A stretch of 37,076 bases of DNA, from NCBI RefSeq assembly GCF_004359215.1, contig NW_027152029.1, forward strand, positions 231,723-268,798. The letters run 5' to 3'. The notes under the pieces are model-generated. The model had not been told where the DNA came from. It worked only from the letters and a program-made list of their open reading frames with translations, and made no database searches. Within the stretch, counting starts at the first letter, position 1; the number at the start of each line of letters is the position of its first letter. Shown one piece after another: positions 9,077 through 18,746 of this stretch. A program made the position numbers and the translations under genes. The DNA is from Bremia lactucae (taxonomy: Eukaryota; Oomycota; Peronosporomycetes; Peronosporales; Peronosporaceae).

Positions 9077-9328
9077 TGTTATGGGGCACACATCGGTTGG
9101 AGAACCGTTGTTGTGGTACATTTACTTTATGGGTAAAATACCCTTTTATCTAATTTTAAATAATTAGTTACTCAGATCCCATTTATAATGGGTAACAAAT
9201 GTGGTCGCCGCCAGATATATATCTGGCGGCCAAAATCTATTTTAATTTTGCTAGGGAAGGTTTTTAGATTTAAATAATAAATAAAGTGCAGTTTCCCTTT
9301 TGAACTTAAAGCGTTCAGTGCCTTTCTA
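9077..9328 (+). repeat. 5' LTR of element B, 3' part deleted
   Basis: This aligns with 13899 onward (CACACATCGGTTGGAGAACC, the GGGTAaaaTACCC hairpin, the GCCGCC...GGCGGC palindrome and TTTTTAGATTTAAATAAT) until about 9328. There it jumps to RT coding sequence, while the 13899 copy continues as LTR. It holds a 24-bp perfect palindrome at 9207-9230. Confidence 0.85.
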
Positions 9329-9330
9329 TG

Positions 9331-11110
9331 TCACAAGACAATGGCCTTTACAAAGGGAGCAGTTTGACGTCATTGACGATTTAGTCCGTGCTAAGCACGA
9401 GGCTGGAATGGTTTGCTGGTTTTAAGTGTCATGCACTGTAGTAACAATCTGAATGTAACGGGGTGAATCATTACATGAAATCAACACTTAAAGGTTGTAA
9501 ATATATTATCTAAAAGGTAGATAATATTTGGAGGATATTACTTTATATCGTAATATCCTGAATTCTTATCCATAAATAGGTATAGGCCATTATATCTATT
9601 TATTCCGCAGACTAATCAGCTGTAGAAGTAATCAAAGAGAGTTACAAGATAAGATAGAGAAGAATTCATTTACATGTTTAGTATTAGGTTATAGTTAAGT
9701 CAGCATTTACAAAGATAGATTAAGAGACACTTAACTATATTAATACAGTTTTAATTTTACCCTCTTAAGTTAACTTGTTTTAAGGGAAGTCTTCCTCTGC
9801 ACGTACAGTGTACGTCACCTAACGAAAGGCACCACTCACAACTGAAGCAGTGTGAAGTGGACTTGTACTGAAACAGTACAAGTCGTAGTGCCCCGTTACA
9901 CTGAACGATTACGTCAAAGTACGAGAGAGCAAATCTCCTCATTCGACACCGACATTTTGTGTCAAAAAGCCAAATGGTAAATGGCACATTGTACACGCTT
10001 ATAATAAGCTTAACGCTGTCACTATACCAGCACAAACCCCCATTCCTCGAAAGGATATTCTTCAAAACAATATGGTGGGATGTACAATGTACAGTGCATT
10101 GGACTTAGTCGATGGTTACTACCAATTGCTCATGCGAGCTAGCGATATCCCGCTTACAGCGGTTAGCACCCCAAGCGGCTTGTTATGGAAGTGGCTGGTT
10201 ATGCCACAAGGACTTTCCAACGCCCCGGCAACATTCAATCATCTAGTGACGCAACTGTTCCGCCCTCATCGAGGTTATGTACAGACCTATTTCGATGACA
10301 ATTTTTGTCCATAGTCGTGCGGAGCAGGGTCGGTCGGATATGGAAAACCTTTAAGACCATTTGCGAGCAGTGCTCGAGTATATGCGCACAAATAAATTGT
10401 ATGCCAATGCATCTAAATGCATTTTTGGCGCAGGCGAAATTCCTTTTTTAGGTTGCTTCATTGAAAAGCGAGGCTTTTGAGTGCATCCCGCTAAGGTAAA
10501 AGCCATAGTAGATTGGCCGGTTTTTAAAAACCAAAAGGATTTGCGCAATTTGTTGGGTCTCGCCAATTATTTACACAAATATAGCGAAAACTATGCTGAT
10601 ATGGCTTGGCCATTATCTAATCTGCTTAAAAAGGATACAGAATGGTGCTGGACTAGCACCGAAAATAATGCTTTTCGAGCAGTTAAGGATAGTCTTATCC
10701 ATGCCCCGATTCTGGCACTACCAAACCCAAATTGGCCTTTCAGTGTTGTCGGTGACGCATCAGATTTTGCCACTGGCAGTTCTCTGTTCCAAACAGATGT
10801 TGATGGGCACGAACGTGTTATTGCGTTTAAATCTAGACAGCTTAAGCTGCGGAAAAGAACTACCCAGTTCATGACAAAGAGTTACTTGCAATGAAGAATA
10901 CTCTCGTCAAATTCAAAGTTCATCTGCTCGGCTCTAAGCCGTTCGTAATATATACACATCACGCGTCATTACGCACGGCGACTAAGTCGCCCCATCTCTC
11001 ACAGAGAATGGCCCGATGGCTATCCTTTTTCGCGGAATACAACTTCGAGGTGAAGTATAAGCCCGACAAGCAGAATGCTTTGGCCGATGCGTTATCACGC
11101 AGGCCGGATT
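9331..11110 (+). pseudogene. Reverse transcriptase and RNase H of element B
   Basis: RT begins at about 9340 with QWPLQREQFDVIDDLVRAKH. It is interrupted by the solo LTR at 9454-9900 and resumes with VRESKSPHSTPTFCVKKPNG. Next come the IVHAYNKLNAVTIPAQTPIP block, MPQGLSNAPATFN, and catalytic YFDD at 10288-10299. RNase H shows FSVVGDASDFATGSSLF and ends MARWLSFFAEYNFEVKYKPD with ALADALSRRP near 11100. The family role is cDNA synthesis. Frame changes occur after YFDD (10314) and near 10480 and 10894, so it is inactive even without the LTR insertion. Confidence 0.88.
9454..9900 (+). repeat. Solo A-family LTR nested in element B, with 5-bp target duplication
   Basis: It starts TGTAACGGGG and ends CCCCGTTACA (447 bp). 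CTGAA lies immediately before (9449-9453) and immediately after (9901-9905), a 5-bp target-site duplication as expected for Ty3/gypsy integrase. Removing LTR and one CTGAA rejoins the RT of element B. It is therefore a true insertion of family A into B, later reduced to a solo LTR by LTR-LTR recombination. It proves that A was active after B inserted. Confidence 0.95.
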
Positions 11111-11229
11111 ATGAGCTTTCTCATTTAACGACTATCTTGTCGCCTATTCCTGAATTATTCCGTTCGGCTTACGCAAAGGATGAACAGTGTGTAGCTCTGC
11201 TACGAGCTTTAAGGAACTTTGATTCGGGT

Positions 11230-12480
11230 ATTAAATTGCCGGCACGTTTGCGTGCAAGGTTACATCGATTTCTATCGATAACGACCTGTTGCTTTATTGC
11301 ACAGACATCGCGGACCCTCCGCGTGTCGTTGTACCTTATGATGAGAATTTAAAGTACCGGATCCTCTATGAGGCGCACGATACTGTCCTTGCTGGTCATC
11401 TCGGTAGAGAAAAGACCTACGGCCCTATAAGCAAGAGTTATTGGTGGCCCAAACTTTCTAAACGGGTCAGCACATATGCTCGCATATGCGAAACTTGCCA
11501 ACGGGTTAAATCCTCGGCGCATGCTGCTGCCCCACTGGCGAGCCTTCCCTTCCCCATAGGTTGCTAGGAGTCCATTTATATGGATCTCGTTTTCGGTCTA
11601 TTCAAAGATTTAGCCGGTAACTCCGGGATAGTGGTCTTTGTTGACCGATTTGGCAAAATGGCTCACTTAGCGGCCGTGCCGGATTCCATTGATGGTGAAG
11701 GTACAGCTAAGCTGTTTATCGATCGCGTATCGATCGCGTGTCTCGACAACATGGTTTGCCAGTGGCAATTGTCTCTGATCGGGACCCCCGTTTCCCGGGT
11801 AAATTCTGGCAATCAATTCTCCGAGTGCTTGGCACCAGATTGGATATGTCCACTGCGGACCATCCGCGGACCGATGGTCAAACTGAACGTGTCGATCGCG
11901 TCATTGAAGACGTTTTACGCAGCGTGTGTGCTCAGACACCAAAGCGCTGGAGCTCAATGCTCCCAGTGGTGGAGTTTGCGTTTAAATAACGCTGCACATG
12001 CCTCTACAGGCTATTCTCCGTTCTATGTAAACGGTCTTACCCACCCATGCGTTCCATTAGCGATACCACTGCGTGGTTCAGGGCTTGGTGGGGGAGAATT
12101 GGGCGATAGGCTTGCTGATATCAGCCCTGTTACCGTTCGGAAAAAAATAAGCGAGTTTCTCGCGACGCGATTTAGTGTCTTAAGACATGTAAGGGATACG
12201 ATGCCTGATAGCCAAGACAAACGAAAAGAAGAAGCAGATGCCAAAGGCAGAAGCTGTATTAATTCTTATATGGTCGGAGACCGAGTTTTACTAAACGCTA
12301 AAAATCTACCTACCGACTTGGTTTCCGCAATCTTCAAGACCAAATTGCGCCCGCGCTTTATTTGACCATATACGGTCGTGGCCACGAAGGGCCTAGCTTA
12401 TACGCTAAACCTTCCTAGCAAGCTGCGCACACACCCAGTGTTCTACGTTGGCTTGCTTAAGCCAACTCGGGACCCTTCCC
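11230..12480 (+). pseudogene. Integrase and GPY/F domain of element B
   Basis: The zinc domain reads EAHDTVLAGHLGREKTYG then CETCQRVK. The core has MDLVFGLF (first Asp), VSDRDPRFPGKFWQ (second Asp, in the frame of 11738-11989) and DRVIEDVLRS (Glu). The frame shifts at about 11740 and 11990, so the long 11580-12365 frame is a composite. GPY/F remnants follow (KLRPRFI at the frame end, then LAYTLNLPSKLRTHPVFYVG at 12390-12450). Integrase would insert the element cDNA; this copy is dead. Confidence 0.85.
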
Positions 12481-12565
12481 AACGTGGACTTGAAGGCGCT
12501 TGTGCCGAGACAGGCGATCGTGCCACAGATTGCTGCATCCTCACCAAGATGTCCAGCTGGCCCTC

Positions 12566-13736
12566 TTAACGAGGTTGCTGACGCTCCAGGGGCGAAATAC
12601 GGTTCTGTACCGCCTCAAAGGAGCTCTCAATCCGAGCAAGGACCTCACGAAGAAGTTGTACCTCGTGCTTTAAAGCATCAAATGCTTCCGCCGAAATTTC
12701 GGCCTCCTCCCGCGCTGCTTGATGCGCGGGGGAACCTTCAGTTTAATGTGGAGAAACATTTAAAGCGACATCGTCGTGAGTGTCAATACCAGTATCTGAT
12801 GAAGTGGCTAGGGTACCCCTCTTCTGAAAACTCTTGGGAGTTCGAGGTACCTCTTCGGCAAGATTGCCCGTACGCCGTTGACGTTTTTGAGCGCCAAGCT
12901 CAGGGTCAACTCGCGTCAAACGACGCTTCCCACCACTAAACCTGGCATTAGGTGGATCTAAAGCCTCAGTGGGGCTTCGATCCATGGTTGTACGGTCAAC
13001 CGAAGCACTGAAATATCGGCAAGGCCTTTCTTCATTTTGTGACATAAATGCCGAACGTAACTGGCCTTTGGCCTTAAGCTTAGCGAAATCGAAGCAAAGC
13101 TTCCGTTCCAAGCGATCATCACCTCTATCCGTAGACTCTCTGATATTCCGAATATTGCGAAGTCGGCGGGCCTGGTGGACCCAGCCCTCAAATGAGACTT
13201 CGTTTTCACTCCTTGTTTCGTTTGGAATCAAAACGATCGGATATTTCCTCATGGAGGTCACCGAAGCCCCATGGGCTTGATCACGTAAACATGTCAGATA
13301 CTGGTTTCGCGTCATTTCCTTTGGCAAGGTATTGCTCATGAAGAGCGTCGCGGGCAGCGATCTCCTCCGGCGTCCTCGTCGGGCCACCGGAGATCCAGGT
13401 GCCCAAGCTGTGACCCGCTATCTCTTTGAGCCGTTCGTCCGCACTAAGCGTAGTGAATCAATATTCACTATGAGCTTTAGCTTTCGCTATCTCGGCAGCC
13501 CGACGACGAGCGGTTTCCTCTATGAGTATTACCCCCTCTTGCTCTTCATCGAGCGGATTCGTAATGATGTTGGACTCAGGGTCCTGTGTTCTGCTCAATG
13601 CAGTTAAGACATCAGCGGCACCACGTTCTGGGAACGGATTTGGGGTCCGCCGGCGTTCATCCGGAGGAGAAGACGTGAGAGAACGACGCTCTTGTTCGTC
13701 ATTCTCTGATGGAGAGTGACTTTCAAAGTCCACCAT
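12566..13736 (-). pseudogene. Antisense accessory gene of element B (aORF-B)
   Basis: Minus-strand reading from ATG 13736 starts acidic (MVDFESHSPSENDEQERRS) and continues with LDEEQEGVILIEETARRRAA. After frame changes near 13450 and 13310 come SADERLKEIAGHSLGTW, RNQYLTCLRDQAHGA, SMRKYPIVLIPNETRSENEV and FEGWVHQARRLRNIRNIRES. A basic stretch (GGKRRLTR, GAQKRQRR) overlaps the chromodomain. One in-frame TAA (12743-12745) is followed without shift by a clear coiled coil (AREEAEISAEAFDALKHEVQ, LLREVLARIESSFEAVQ) ending at TAA 12566-12568. Position, orientation, acidic start and coiled-coil end match aORF-A, although sequence identity is low. Function is unknown. Confidence 0.65.
12720..12939 (+). 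pseudogene. Chromodomain of element B
   Basis: Reads FNVEKHLKRHRRECQYQYLM then KWLGYPSSENSWEFEVPLRQ and YAVDVFERQ, a complete chromodomain (aromatic cage region, K-W-x-G-Y, S-W-E). The minus strand of the same DNA is open for the antisense gene, so this is another place where both strands carry protein-like sequence. Confidence 0.85.
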
Positions 13737-13898
13737 TCCCTCACCGTCGAGGAAGGTGCTCAGTCTGTGACTCACGCTTCATTGTCTGGGACAAGGAAAT
13801 GCAACACACAACCAAACGATTAGCTGTTTAAATTCCAACCTCTAAGAGGAAATGAAGCGAATGTTGTCACTCGGTGTCAACAATCTGATAGGGGAGGG

Positions 13899-14418
13899 TG
13901 TAATGGGGCACACATCGGTTGGAGAACCGTTGTTGTAGTACATTTACTTAAAGGGTAAAATACCCTTTTATCTAGTTTTAAAATAGTTGGTTACTAACAT
14001 TACAATTACTATGGGTAACAAATGTGTTCGCCGCCAGATTTGAATCTGGCGGCCAAAATCTATCTTATTTAAGTAGGATAAGGTTTTTAGATTTAAATAA
14101 TTAACTAAAGTGCAGTCCCCCTATTGATCTTAAAGCATTAAGTGCCTTCCTAAGGTTTGCGCATTGATCTGTAAGAGATAGAAGCCTTTCTAAGGTATAT
14201 CCTCTTAGGCACTAGTTGTCACTTGGTTCTACGAACCCCTAAATTCCTTGAACTAGGAATCCTTAAGCTTTAATAGCTTGCGCGACCCCCTGACTTGTTA
14301 AACCCGTTAGTTCAATAGAACTAAGCGACTCACTGAGTCTGAAAGTCTTCCTCTGACTTTAGGAGCGAGGTAGCTCCAGCTGGTAGCACTCGTTGCAATC
14401 TATGCCTGAGTCTTTACA
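13899..14418 (+). repeat. B-family LTR shared by two tandem units
   Basis: Begins TGTAATGGGG directly after a purine tract (AGGGGAGGG, 13890-13898), so it is the 3' LTR of element B. It is followed at 14438 by gag of the same type, so it is also the 5' LTR of unit C. The right end is uncertain; TTTACA at 14413-14418 is the best TG...CA partner. It carries the hairpin GCCGCCAGATT / AATCTGGCGGC at 14030-14053 and several others such as TTAGTTC / GAACTAA. Confidence 0.75.
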
Positions 14419-14437
14419 AGACTAAACTCTCACGAAA

Positions 14438-15400
14438 ATGGAAGAGATTCCAGAACTGTCAGAAGCGCAACGAGCCGCCTTTGACAAGCTAAAAAACTTA
14501 TTTGGGCCTGAACACGTGGAATTCATTATCTTCCAGGGAACAGAGGTCCTGCACGCAAGGCTTGAAGCCTTCATGCGATATGAAGCCTCCCTGATCGGTC
14601 AGGTACAGGACCACTAAGCGGCATCTATGAAAACTCGGGTACATCTCTGTACCTGACTCAGAGCTGAGGGCTCGCCCTCTAGCTGTAAATGTGAAGAGAT
14701 TTGAGGGAAAAGAGGGAGAAAATCTCCCTTTTTTATGAAGCAGATGGAAATGTCCATTGATTCCGCCCTTTTCTTAACAGAACGGCAAAAGGTGGCTATG
14801 GCCATTTCTAAACTCGGAGGTAGAGCTATGGAGTGGGCACTATCGTGCAGTACGTCCATAAACGACGCTTTTCCCTTATGTGATTAGCTTAAACAGCAGA
14901 TGACTAGCATGTTAGCACCGCCTGATCAGGCTTTTCGCATGGGAGCACGGCTCCTATTGACTCGACAGGGTAAACGAACCCTAGAAGACTATGTCCAGGA
15001 GTTGAGAATTCTCATTGCATCTATTCATCACGACCCGGTGCAAGAAGCAATTGTAGTGACTATCTTTATGGGGGGGGTTTAATGAGGGCGTTGCCCAGAC
15101 GGAATTATTCCGATCTCATCCTGCTACTTTCGAAGAGGCAGTTGCCATAGCGCTACGCGCTGAGTTCGACTTTAAGTCTGCTCACGTTAGCAAGCCTGTT
15201 TACCGAACAAGCTCTTCGAGCACATGATTTCCGTCTAACAGACTGGAACCCATGGATGTAAGGCTCATTCAAGAAGGAGAAGAGGCTTTTGAAGCTGTGG
15301 AACAGCATAAGAACATCTGTAGATGTTAAATGTGCGGAAGCACGAAACATTTACGTCCGACCTGTCCCTTACGTAATACGCGTAAAGCTTAAAAGAGCAC
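14438..15400 (+). pseudogene. gag: Gag of unit C (B-type), broken
   Basis: ATG 14438 opens a short frame (MEEIPELSEAQRAAFDKLKN) that stops at 14617. Further capsid sequence follows in shifted frames: [39 protein letters not shown], then RQGKRTLEDYVQELRILIAS with VVTIFMGG and HPATFEEAVAIALRAEFDF. This is the retrotransposon gag domain. A zinc knuckle remains at 15325-15366 as C-stop-M-CGSTKHLRPTCP, where a TAA has replaced one residue between the first cysteines. Structural protein of the particle; inactive here. Confidence 0.8.
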
Positions 15401-15544
15401 CAATTCCGACCTATACCAGAATTCTGGTACGGTGCGAGAAAACGTCGATACCCATTAGGTCCGGGGAGCTCTACTGGGGAAGCCCTATGTTTTGTTGAAC
15501 CTCTAGGAGGTGAGAGTAAACAGAACCTAGCCCCTATTAGATCG

Positions 15545-15826
15545 GTGCTTAGTGGCACGGGGCGAGTGTACAAGCCTGGCTTGTTAGTCGCTCAAGCGAC
15601 GGTGAAGGGCTTTGATAACCCATGGTCAATTTTAATTGACTCAAGAGCGTCTTGCAATTATGCTCGACGTCTCTTTCTTGAAGGAAGCCAACAATACGTT
15701 AAGGCGCTTAAAGCGCATGAAGGTGATACAATCACTGTTCGCTTAGCGACTGGGACTCGTGTCACTGTTCCCAAAGTTCCATTGAACTTAGGTATAAAGT
15801 TTCTGGACTTTGACAGTGGGTAATTG
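15545..15826 (+). pseudogene. Aspartic protease of unit C, truncated
   Basis: WSILIDSRASCNYARRLFLE is the protease catalytic block; the expected DSG is DSR here, a Gly to Arg change that would abolish activity. ITVRLATGTRVTVPKVPLNL is the flap region. At 15827 the sequence jumps into an inverted piece of A-family pol, so the rest of unit C is lost. Confidence 0.75.
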
Positions 15827-16443
15827 CGTTCAGCTGGTTGCAGCTGACGCGATTAGTAACAGACGACGCGCTTTACGCCGTCTGTATCGTATTTCATTAA
15901 CGCGCAGCCGATTGCGAAATCGCAGGCGTCACAGACCATATGGAATGGTCTGTCTTGATCTGCAATCACCAAGATGGGCGATTGCATCAAGCTTCGCTTG
16001 ATACTTTCAAAGGAACGCTGACAGTCAGCGTTCCATATTTATTTCTCGTCTTTTTCAAGTGACAAGGGAGACGAACTGTCATCTCGGCATAATTGCGTGA
16101 GTACTTGTGCGAGTACGCCGCTAGCCCAAGAAACTTTCTAAGTCCCTTGACATCGACTGGAACTGGCCAGTCGGTAATTGCCTTGATATTTTCGGTATCA
16201 GGTTGCACGCCGTGTTTAAGGACTATGCACTTCTTGAGATTTGCGTGCAAGTTAAGTTCTCGCATAGGTGTAAGAGTCTGACGAACGTGAGTTTTATGAA
16301 CTTCCACCTCCGTCTTTCCGTTCATGGCCCGGCTATGGACGAATACTTCATCAGATCACTCGGTGCTAATTCTCGCACCTGTCTCAATAGATTCGTTACG
16401 CATCTGTTCAATAATGCAGGGGCGTTACAAAGTCCCTGTGGCA
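15827..16443 (-). pseudogene. Inverted A-family RT/RNase H fragment
   Basis: The minus strand matches element A bases about 1908-2545 in reverse: MNGKTEVEVHKTHVRQTL, DTENIKAITDWPVPVDVKGL, KFLGLAAYSHKYSRNYAEM. The left junction is at TGGGTAATTGCG (15827). The right junction is at CCTGTGGCA (about 16443), after which A-family sequence continues in the opposite direction. It is an internal inversion or a two-copy recombination product. Confidence 0.82.
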
Positions 16444-17164
16444 TTACTCAATTACCAACCCTAGTACCCAAGCGGTTCTTGTGAGATCTGCATAGTGGTA
16501 AAATCAAGCAGATCTGCGTACTCGTCACGTAGGACGAATACGTAACCAATATTCGGTCAGCGGTAATTTTTCCAGAGAACGAACGGCTTTTTTCAGCAGC
16601 TCATCGATGGACGAAAGCGTCCTCGATTTGAAGACTCGGATTGAGAGATATACTACTCAATCCTGGGAGTCACTTTAGACATATCCTCTACACACGGATT
16701 TGATTAAATTCAAGGATAAATTTCCTGAAGCAGTTCCATGCGAGTTACCTAACGTTAAAGGCAGTTGACATGAGATCGAGCTTAAACCGGGCTCGAAGCA
16801 CTGTGCCATGAAGCAGTGGCCACTGCATCGTGAACAAGTACTTGCGATCGATAAATTCTTTACCGATCGAGTAAAAGCGGGCCATGTGAGGGAATCAACC
16901 TCCCCACATAGCTCTCCGACCTTCTGTGTGCGAAAGGCCACAGGAGGGTGGCGGATAGTGCATGCATTCAACAAACTGAATGCTGCAACAGTACCGGCTC
17001 AAACGCCGATACCTAGAAAAAACGTAATCATAGATGGTATGTCTCAGAGTAGCATTTTTTGTCTATGGATCTGATGGATGGTTTTATCAGATCCTTATGC
17101 GTGAACGGGACATCTCGTACAGAGCAGTGAGCACTCCTAGTGGGATGCTCTGAGAATGGCTAGT
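16444..17164 (+). pseudogene. A-family linker and RT N-terminal fragment
   Basis: Plus-strand match to element A 1180-1900: linker, then the HREQVLAIDKFFTDRVKAGH, GGWRIVHAFNKLNAATVPAQ and SRTDGMSQ-type RT start. It lacks everything after the block equivalent to LLWKWLV. At about 17165 it switches to a linker segment (GATTGGGACATGAATGTACG), a second internal rearrangement. Confidence 0.8.
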
Positions 17165-17464
17165 AGAGTGGATTGGGACATGAATGTACGCCTAGCGGGC
17201 TACATTCAAGAAATATACCGGCTGTCCAAAAGGGGCAACACGATGACCTAGGTCGAGTAGAGAGTCGACCGTAGAGGATTCGACTGTAATAGCGCAATCA
17301 CAGTCTGAAGACCTTGAGGGAATAGGTCCCCACGTACTTGAGGAGAAATCTCCTCAAACAGTTATTGCTGAAGTGATCATCCCGAGGGATTAATCCCTCG
17401 GTAGACTGTGAATACATCCCAGGAAGAAACCGAGACATTTAATGTCTTGGTCAATTGATGGATC
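17165..17464 (+). pseudogene. Second A-family linker copy
   Basis: Matches 18125-18420 (GGACATGAATGTACG, CCAAAAGGGGCAACACGATG, CCCCACGTACTTGAGGAGAA, GGGATTAATCCCTCGG). It is a displaced duplicate of the region between protease and RT. No intact frame. Confidence 0.75.
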
Positions 17465-17690
17465 AAGATCTTTGAGGTTCTGTGGAAAAAGCCCTATGTT
17501 CCCGGAAGATATGCCGAGCCGCCTACCAGCAGATAATGCATCGGGCACGAGATAAACCTCGAACCTGGCACCAAGTATTGTGTGACCAGGCAATGGCCGT
17601 TGCCGAAAGAACCAGTCGATTATATCGATGAGTTCCTCGACAAGGGATCCAAGTTGGGACATGTGCATGAGAGCAAATCGCCTCAGTAGG
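17465..17690 (+). pseudogene. RT start of a third Ty3 family
   Basis: In changing frames it reads PMFPEDMPSRLPADNA, EINLEPGTKYCVTRQWPLPK, EPVDYIDEFLDKGSKLGH and HESKSPQ. These are the residues just before and at the RT fingers of Ty3 elements but differ from both A and B. After SPQ it jumps back to A linker (GTAGGCGCTCATACTCTTGA). Confidence 0.6.
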
Positions 17691-17740
17691 CGCTCATACT
17701 CTTGATCTGTATGCGCCTCCGAAGTTAACTTCGGAGATAA

Positions 17741-18124
17741 CTCATTCGATTGGTGGACCTTTGGCGCTGCCTGTTCATTCGTACCGCCGCCGGCAGCTGA
17801 CTCCACATTGTGATTGGTAATCACACTGTGATCTGATGCAGTCGTACTAACGACCGTACCACAAGTGAGGCCAACGCACACACTCGTAGTCATAGACACG
17901 ATTATGGACGCTCCAAGACGTTGATCAGATGGCCATCTGATGAACGTCTTGGAGCGTCCACAAGCGTGTGGATGTACTACGAGTGAGTGCGATGGCCTCA
18001 CTTGTGGTACGGTCGTTAGTACAACTGCACAAGATCACAGTGTGATTACCAATCACAATGTGGAGTCAGCTGCCGGCGGCTGTGTTAATGCACAGGCAGC
18101 GCCGAAGGTCCACCACTCGAAAAG
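17741..18124. repeat. Large palindrome, two arms of about 192 bp without spacer
   Basis: The centre is between 17932 and 17933 (CAGATGG|CCATCTG). The left arm 17741-17932 read in reverse complement matches 17933-18124 with scattered differences; I estimate nearly 90 % identity by eye. Flanks on both sides are A-family linker sequence. The arms contain smaller hairpins of their own. It could form a cruciform or, in RNA, a long duplex. Confidence 0.88.
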
Positions 18125-18746
18125 GTCGAGTGGATTGGGACATGAATGTACGCTTAGTGGGCGACATTCAAGGAGTATACCGGTTGCCCAAAAGGGACAA
18201 CACGATGATCCAAGGTCGAGTAGAGAGTCGACCGTAGTGGACCCGACTGTGATAGCGCAATCATACTCGGAAGACGTTGAGGGAAGAGGTCCCCACGTAC
18301 TTGAGGAGAAATCTCCTCAAATTGTTGAAGTTACTAGACTTCTAGATCCCGAGGGATTAATCCCCCGGCAGCCTGTGGATAAATCCCAGGAAGAAACCGA
18401 GACATTAAATGTCTTGGTTAATGATGGATCGAGAGTAGGCGCTTCTACTCTTGATCTGTATGCGCCTCCGAAGTTAACTTCGGAGATAACTCAATTACCA
18501 ACCCTAGAACCTAAGCGGTTCTTGAGAGATCTGCATAATGGTCGAATCAAGCAGATCTGCGTACTCGTCACAGAGAACGATAACGTAACCGACAATTGGT
18601 CAGCGGTAATTTTTGCAGAAAACGAACGGGTTCTCAGCAAATCGTCGATGGACGAAAGTGTCCTCGATGTGAAGACTCGGATTAAAAGATACACTAATCA
18701 ATATCTTGGGAGTCATCCAACAGAAATTCTCTATACGAGGATTTAA
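17940..18746 (+). pseudogene. A-family linker ORF (268 codons)
   Basis: The longest intact version of the protease-RT linker in this window. The first 60 residues come from the right palindrome arm. After that come EDVEGRGPHVLEEKSPQIVE, PEGLIPRQPVDKSQEETETL, LYAPPKLTSEITQLPTLEPK and NGRIKQICVLVTENDNVTDN, ending at the same TRI-stop as element A. No enzymatic motif is visible. In element A this linker is shortened at its start by a deletion. In an intact element it would be fused in Pol between protease and RT. Confidence 0.6.

Larger units (their letters stand above)
9077..14418 (+). mobile_element. Ty3/gypsy chromovirus (element B), gag and protease deleted
   Basis: Element B starts with an LTR (TGTTATGGGGCACAC) and ends with the related LTR TGTAATGGGGCACAC at 13899, preceded by a polypurine tract. 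Between them are RT, RNase H, IN, GPY/F and chromodomain on plus and an antisense gene on minus. The 5' LTR is cut at about 9328 and fused directly to RT, so the rest of the LTR, gag and protease are missing. A solo A-type LTR is inserted in RT. The family is distinct from A: LTRs do not align and pol differs throughout. Confidence 0.88.

Noticed and set aside
17390..18001. 203-codon minus-strand ORF as a gene
   Set aside because: It is mostly the left palindrome arm plus complement of RT/linker sequence; the recognisable proteins are on the plus strand.
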